Of a stretch of DNA of 64,000 nt, positions 59,389 through 64,000 are shown one piece after another. The position numbers were made by a program, and so were the translations under genes. Source of the stretch: Trichomonas tenax (Eukaryota; Parabasalia; Trichomonadida; Trichomonadidae); contig JALKBU010000074.1 in the NCBI GenBank assembly GCA_023091735.1, positions 1 through 64,000 on the forward strand. The letters are read 5' to 3'. Each line of letters begins with the position of its first letter. Position 1 is the first letter of the stretch. The notes beneath the pieces are model-generated. The model saw nothing but the letters and a program-made list of their open reading frames with translations, was not told the origin of the DNA and did not search any database.

Positions 59389-62043
59389 ATGTTGGATAAA
59401 TTAGAGTACCCAATTTTTGTTTTACCGTCAAAGCTAATTCCTCTTATTGAAAAAGCAAAGAACGATAGTACTCTGAATTCAGTGCGCAGTCAATTAGATA
59501 TTAATCCAGCTCAACAATTTTATTGCATTCAAGTTATTAGCGATGAAAATCAAACATTATCACAGATATTCAATTCAAATACATCATGCAACTTAATTGC
59601 CTTGGATATTCCAAATTTTTCATTAGATTCTTCAAATATTTCACAAGAAAAACGCGAATTTAAGGGTGATAAGATAAAACTGCATTTCATTGATAGATTT
59701 AGTAAACATGAATTTGATTTAGAATTCCTTCCAACAGAAAATTTAAATTCCAAAATACAAAATATAATTAAATTTTGCAATTTTGGTCAACATCAATTAG
59801 CATTTGTTCTTTCAGGTGTTTCTCTTGATCCTGACGAAAATATTTTGAATATTTACCAACGAAATCGTTGCGATCGCCCAATTTACGTTTCTGAAACGAC
59901 AAAGAAGCTCAAAGTAGTTGAAAAAGTACAAATACAGAGTCCTCAAAACCAAATAATTACAGAAAATGTCCCATTAGTAGAAACAAAATCTGAAATACAA
60001 AATGATAACAAAATTTTGATAAAACTACACTCTTTTACAGATGACAGTCACTACGATGAACTATTCGGGCCAAATTCAACTTTTGAGGAAGTTGTTGATA
60101 GATTAGTTAGATTTCAATCACAACTCGATGGTGTTGAAATTGGATTATTTAATGAAGATGGAAAAGAAATTGAGCTTGATGATACAGTGGATGAGTATAA
60201 TGGTAAATATGTAATCTTTGGAGATAAAGATAAAGTTCTTGAATCTGAAGTCGATGTGAAACAGATCCTAAGGAATCTCATTCATACGGATCCACCACCA
60301 GCAGTCAATGTTAAACCAATTGATGAAGAGGCTCCAATTAGCTCCACAACGACTACAGAGAAAGAAACTCCATTAATTCCTGAAGAACCAAGCAATATAT
60401 TAAGATTGATCAGCTTTAAAGATGAAAAAATTACAGAAATAGAAGTCGATGAAAATACAGAATTTGATAATATTATAGATTTGCTATATACTAATGAATT
60501 GGAAGACACTGTTATAACATTCTCAACAGTCAATGGTCAAATCATTCGAGATATAAATGAATCAGCAATGAATTATACATCAATGTTCCTTCTCTGGGCC
60601 GATGAAAAAGTTATCAATGACATGTCCAAAGATTGGCAGCAAACTCCTTATAATGTGAAAAGTGATCTTCCTGTTGCAGCCAAATTGCGTGCAATCAAAC
60701 AGCAACCAAAATCTGATGTAAGTGAACCTGATCTTAAACCGGAATTCGACGTATCTAAAATTAACAAAGGACCTGTCGAAATTCCAGAAGAAGAAGAACC
60801 ACAGCGAGATGAAAATAAAATTACAATTGCACTTCAAAGACTGAATGGTGATGAAAAGAAGATGGAGCTTCCTTCAGATAACACATTTGACGACTTAACC
60901 ACACTTCTATTCAATCAAGAAAATGTTGAAGAAGATATATGTTTCGCATATATGACTGAAGATGGAAAAATTATAGATAATAACCAGCCAATCAAAAATT
61001 ATGTTAACAAGAAGATTATCTGGGAAGATACTAATGAGATAAAAGAAGCATCAGATAAGATTACAGGGGAAGACTCTAAAAATGAATCCGAAAACTCACC
61101 GGTATCTGAACCAGCTGAGAACATTATTTCACCAACTCCAATAGAAATAGACAAAACACGAATCAAAGAAAATATTAATGATTTAATTACAGATACTGTA
61201 ACTGCATTCACGGAACATGAGGATGAAAATAATATATTGCTTGATGTTAAGTTATTCAGTTCATTCTCTGATGATCACGAAGTTAATCATATGCAATTGA
61301 AATTTCCTCCAGGAACAAAATTACCAGAAATAAAGCAAGCACTGATTCAACAAAATAGAGAATTTGCAAAAGATACAATTGAGCTCAGAGATCAAAATAG
61401 AATTCTTTGGGATGATGATGCCACTGTTGAAGAAATTAGAGAAGATGGAATTTGTACAATATTGCCAATTATAACTAAAAGGTCTCTTCAATTGATTTTC
61501 GACAATTGGAAGACTTTTGAAATAGAATGTTCTCCAAAGGAAAAAGTTGCGGAATTTAATATTATAGGCAATGTTAATTTTGAATTCAATCCAACAATTG
61601 AAGAAATAGAAAGGGATCCGAATATAACAGTCTGTCATGCAAAAATAATCGATGGTGTTCCAATCAAAGCTGTTGATGTTGATGATAAATTCCTCGGTGA
61701 GTATATTCTCAATATCGATTACCCATTCGCATTTCTCATTTCTAAAGTTGGTCCAATAGGATTGAAAAACCCAATGACTTACTTAAAAGGCGAAGATGTA
61801 ATTGATTTGACTCCACGCAAAAAGAATATAACATCACCAATCGAAATTAAAATTAGTGAGAGCTTCATATCCACAAAACAAGCTCTTCCAACAGAAGAGA
61901 TAAGTTCAAAGCCAAGTGAAGAAAATATTAATCAAATTTGTGAAATTTGCAGCTCAATTTCTCGTGAAAAAGCAATTGAATTATTAATGAAGCATAACAA
62001 TAATGCTGATAATGCAATTCTTGCATACTTTGATGAAGGTTAA
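59389..62043 (+). CDS. Tandem ubiquitin-like module protein with C-terminal UBA
   Basis: 884 residues. About six beta-grasp-like modules lie at roughly 94-170, 208-280, 336-405, 477-547, 616-695 and 698-785. They share a pattern: hydrophobic strand, turn, strand, helix with F(D/E)(D/E)(V/L/I), then a DG(K/Q) turn and a (I/L)-W-(E/A)-D ending (KNYVNKKIIWED, NYTSMFLLWAD). Acidic linkers join them. The C-terminal 37 residues (ICEICSSISREKAIELLMKH, then NNNADNAILAYFDEG) are a UBA domain. Ubl plus UBA is the logic of proteasome shuttle factors such as Rad23 and ubiquilin, but many tandem Ubl modules with one UBA is unusual. The modules lack a C-terminal GG, so they are not conjugated ubiquitin. 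The function is inferred. Confidence 0.75.
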   Translation: MLDKLEYPIFVLPSKLIPLIEKAKNDSTLNSVRSQLDINPAQQFYCIQVISDENQTLSQIFNSNTSCNLIALDIPNFSLDSSNISQEKREFKGDKIKLHFIDRFSKHEFDLEFLPTENLNSKIQNIIKFCNFGQHQLAFVLSGVSLDPDENILNIYQRNRCDRPIYVSETTKKLKVVEKVQIQSPQNQIITENVPLVETKSEIQNDNKILIKLHSFTDDSHYDELFGPNSTFEEVVDRLVRFQSQLDGVEIGLFNEDGKEIELDDTVDEYNGKYVIFGDKDKVLESEVDVKQILRNLIHTDPPPAVNVKPIDEEAPISSTTTTEKETPLIPEEPSNILRLISFKDEKITEIEVDENTEFDNIIDLLYTNELEDTVITFSTVNGQIIRDINESAMNYTSMFLLWADEKVINDMSKDWQQTPYNVKSDLPVAAKLRAIKQQPKSDVSEPDLKPEFDVSKINKGPVEIPEEEEPQRDENKITIALQRLNGDEKKMELPSDNTFDDLTTLLFNQENVEEDICFAYMTEDGKIIDNNQPIKNYVNKKIIWEDTNEIKEASDKITGEDSKNESENSPVSEPAENIISPTPIEIDKTRIKENINDLITDTVTAFTEHEDENNILLDVKLFSSFSDDHEVNHMQLKFPPGTKLPEIKQALIQQNREFAKDTIELRDQNRILWDDDATVEEIREDGICTILPIITKRSLQLIFDNWKTFEIECSPKEKVAEFNIIGNVNFEFNPTIEEIERDPNITVCHAKIIDGVPIKAVDVDDKFLGEYILNIDYPFAFLISKVGPIGLKNPMTYLKGEDVIDLTPRKKNITSPIEIKISESFISTKQALPTEEISSKPSEENINQICEICSSISREKAIELLMKHNNNADNAILAYFDEG

Positions 62044-62121
62044 TTATAATAAAAAATAAAATATGCATGGTTTTACTATATGTATATATCAAATATATAC
62101 CGCAAAACAAACAATTAAAAA

Positions 62122-63423
62122 TTACATATAATTTGAATATCGTCTTCTGGACTTAATTTTTGCTGGAACATTCTCTGGCTCGTGTATGTTGTTTGGTGGA
62201 CGAGCTGTGTTCGTTTCTCTTGGAGTTTGCTGAATGGATTGTTCAAATAACGCCATGTAACGAGAAGCGGGCTGGGAACCAATGGCTGGCTTTATTGTCG
62301 GGAGCATAGGTGTAGACATAGTAGCAGTAATGTGCTGCTTCTTTCCAGGCGTTAAAACTGGCGCTTCGACAGCTTTCGCTTGAGATATTGGGCAGAAACT
62401 TGCCTCAACGCGGTGCAAGTATGGGAAAGGAGGAAATGTGAACTCTTCGACGCATCTGACTTTAACAAGTAACGCTCCTGCTTTATTGAAATTTTCACCA
62501 CAATATTTTGACGCGCTGAAGACAGTGTAGATTTTGTTCTCGTGTAGCTTTTCAATTCCACCGTCAACACATTGATGGCCGCGAACAATTATGTCGATTC
62601 TGTTTTTACGAATAAAATCATATGTAATGCATTGTCCAAACATATACCCAAGGCCTCGTGGTGACACCTCGAGATTGTCTGTTTCTGTAGTGGGATCGCT
62701 CCACAAAGCATCGTTTATAATTGGATTACCGGTCTCATAAATTGGTCTTTTTAGCGATTCTATTTGACTAATCATCTTGAAATCGGCGCCCAAGCCTCCG
62801 TGGACACAGAAAGCGTAGTTATCTATAATTGCTGCGAGCGGCATATAAAAAAAAGATTCGTTAAATGCGTTTGAAACTTCGCTGGAGCCGTAAGTGCAGT
62901 GTGCCTCATAAGCGAAACCGCCGTAATCACACATTTCGGGGAATTCGTGATTTCCACGAATCAAAAAAACTCGGGTCGGATATAATACTTTGAGAAGATA
63001 TACGAGAGTTATAGTTTCTGTGGAAAATTCGCCTCTGTCGACGTAATCGCCGAGAAAAACGTAGCTTAAAGAACTAGGAAGGTGAAATTTTTGAATAATT
63101 CGGAATAAATCCATAATATGGCCATGAATGTCACCTACAACGACAGTATTTGGTGGTGCGTGAACGATATTCGGTTCTTTCTTGAATATATCCAACACAA
63201 CTCTCGTTAATTGAATCAAAACACTCGGCGGAACCATTGGGAGCTTTAAAACCTTTGCTTTCGTGACGTATAGTTCGAGGTCTGTGTTTATAATATTCAT
63301 GTAATTGTCGAGAATTGTTCTATACAAGCTTTTCTGCAAATCCATTAAAAATAATGAAAATTGACTAAAAAATTTAGACAGTATAATCATTAAATCGCAT
63401 TTTTTACCATTAATATTTTCCAT
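62122..63423 (-). CDS. PPP-family Ser/Thr protein phosphatase (PP1-like)
   Basis: 433 residues. The metallophosphatase core carries GDIHG (97-101), GDYVDRG (125-131), GNHE (157-160) and HGG with His208, plus RGHQ and SASKYCG near its end. All metal-binding positions are present, so it should be active. After GNHE the usual IN pair is replaced by FPEMCDYGG, a divergent substrate groove. The core is followed by an 80-residue disordered basic tail (KKQHITATM, PRETNTARPPNN, KSRRRYSNYM). An inner Met27 is also a plausible start because the first 26 residues are hydrophobic and not conserved. Confidence 0.93.
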   Translation of the reverse strand: MENINGKKCDLMIILSKFFSQFSLFLMDLQKSLYRTILDNYMNIINTDLELYVTKAKVLKLPMVPPSVLIQLTRVVLDIFKKEPNIVHAPPNTVVVGDIHGHIMDLFRIIQKFHLPSSLSYVFLGDYVDRGEFSTETITLVYLLKVLYPTRVFLIRGNHEFPEMCDYGGFAYEAHCTYGSSEVSNAFNESFFYMPLAAIIDNYAFCVHGGLGADFKMISQIESLKRPIYETGNPIINDALWSDPTTETDNLEVSPRGLGYMFGQCITYDFIRKNRIDIIVRGHQCVDGGIEKLHENKIYTVFSASKYCGENFNKAGALLVKVRCVEEFTFPPFPYLHRVEASFCPISQAKAVEAPVLTPGKKQHITATMSTPMLPTIKPAIGSQPASRYMALFEQSIQQTPRETNTARPPNNIHEPENVPAKIKSRRRYSNYM

Positions 63424-64000
63424 TGACCAAAAATAAAAATTTATAGATTTTTGTGGTGTGAATGATATGCTGACGATATTTTATAATCAAAAGTTGAAAA
63501 ATAAATTGTTGTGAAATGTAAACATTTTATAATGTATTATTTGGACTTAATGATGATGAACGGAAGGAAATGAAGTGATTTTTCATCTTTTGGTGTCAAA
63601 ACAAAAAATAGTGTTGAAAACGAAACAAACCACCAGTTGGAACTTTCTAATATTCGTGTGTTGGACATATTTCACGATGTCGAAACGTTTGATGTAAAAA
63701 ATGATTTTTTTATGATTTTGAAACGAAATTAAATGAAGTTTGGTAATCGGGAAATGATATCACCCGTGATTTAAATGAATTTCTGTGATTGCTGGAAGTT
63801 GAAACTTCGAGATTCACAATTCCAAAAATATATTTGTTGAACCCATTGATCAAACATGAAGCCATGAAAAATCCACAATGAATATTCTGTGTTTTCATTC
63901 TTCAAAACGGTCATTTATTAAAAAAAAAATCATGGAAAAATATCATCTATATTCTATATATATAACTAAATTACAAAACTTGCGAAATTACTCATAATAA
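63424..64000. other. Terminal flank, no gene recognised
   Basis: 577 AT-rich bases upstream of the phosphatase. A frame at 63710-63898 on the minus strand has no family features. Confidence 0.4.

Noticed and set aside
1..64000. CRISPR arrays, bacterial operons, rRNA genes and prophage
   Set aside because: None of the expected repeats or genes are seen, and the gene content is clearly eukaryotic.

Overview
This 64 kb window is nuclear DNA from a flagellated protist, most likely a trichomonad (Parabasalia). The evidence is: AT-rich DNA with compact genes in which I saw no introns; a BspA-type leucine-rich-repeat surface protein with one C-terminal membrane helix; a DUF3447/ankyrin protein; a BTB plus discoidin protein; many decayed surface-protein and ankyrin copies; stop codons often reading TAAA; and short leaders carrying Inr-like TCA motifs or the M3 and M5 core-promoter elements known from Trichomonas vaginalis. 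Cilium genes (IFT56, a CEP131-like protein) show that the cell builds flagella. I cannot name the species.

Layout. 0.3-14.2 kb: a membrane subtilisin, an SDS22-like LRR protein, a BTB/discoidin protein with a nearby copied fragment, a small TIR-bounded repeat, a probably dual-acylated kinase, a multipass membrane protein, a C2H2 zinc-finger protein, a HAP40-like protein and two unrecognised conserved-looking proteins. 14.9-27.6 kb: a Vps8-like CORVET subunit, a broken membrane-protein gene, a membrane-anchored P-loop NTPase, ribosomal protein eL37, a Myb/SANT-like protein with E2F-like sites upstream, a coiled-coil protein and ribosomal protein eS8. 28.5-34.1 kb: one orphan protein of 1,857 residues. 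34.1-43.2 kb: a repeat-rich accessory region with a 1.23 kb TIR element, a wrecked surface-protein gene, an ankyrin gene without a clear start, a membrane protein and an ankyrin pseudogene. 43.4-52.7 kb: housekeeping and flagellar genes (CEP131-like, DUF3228, CYTH enzyme, tandem UBR-box protein, IFT56, glycerophosphodiesterase) plus a glycosyltransferase remnant. 53.5-57 kb: a Myb-like pseudogene joined to a second copy of the repeat-element end, a possible structured RNA, a strong hairpin and the BspA-like gene. 57.3-63.4 kb: a gene split by one in-frame stop, a protein of tandem ubiquitin-like modules ending in UBA, and a PPP-family phosphatase.

Most genes look like independent transcription units with their own short promoters. 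Related functions still recur: flagellum assembly (IFT56, CEP131-like), ubiquitin signalling (UBR-box protein, Ubl/UBA protein), endosomal tethering (Vps8-like) and translation (eL37, eS8, sharing a promoter signature). The least explained items are the TIR element family with co-varying hairpin arms, the extended Inr-like motif clusters, the tandem-Ubl protein and the possible RNA locus near 55.1 kb.

Several apparent long reading frames open with TTG or GTG. I moved these starts to the first sensible ATG, because this is a eukaryote.
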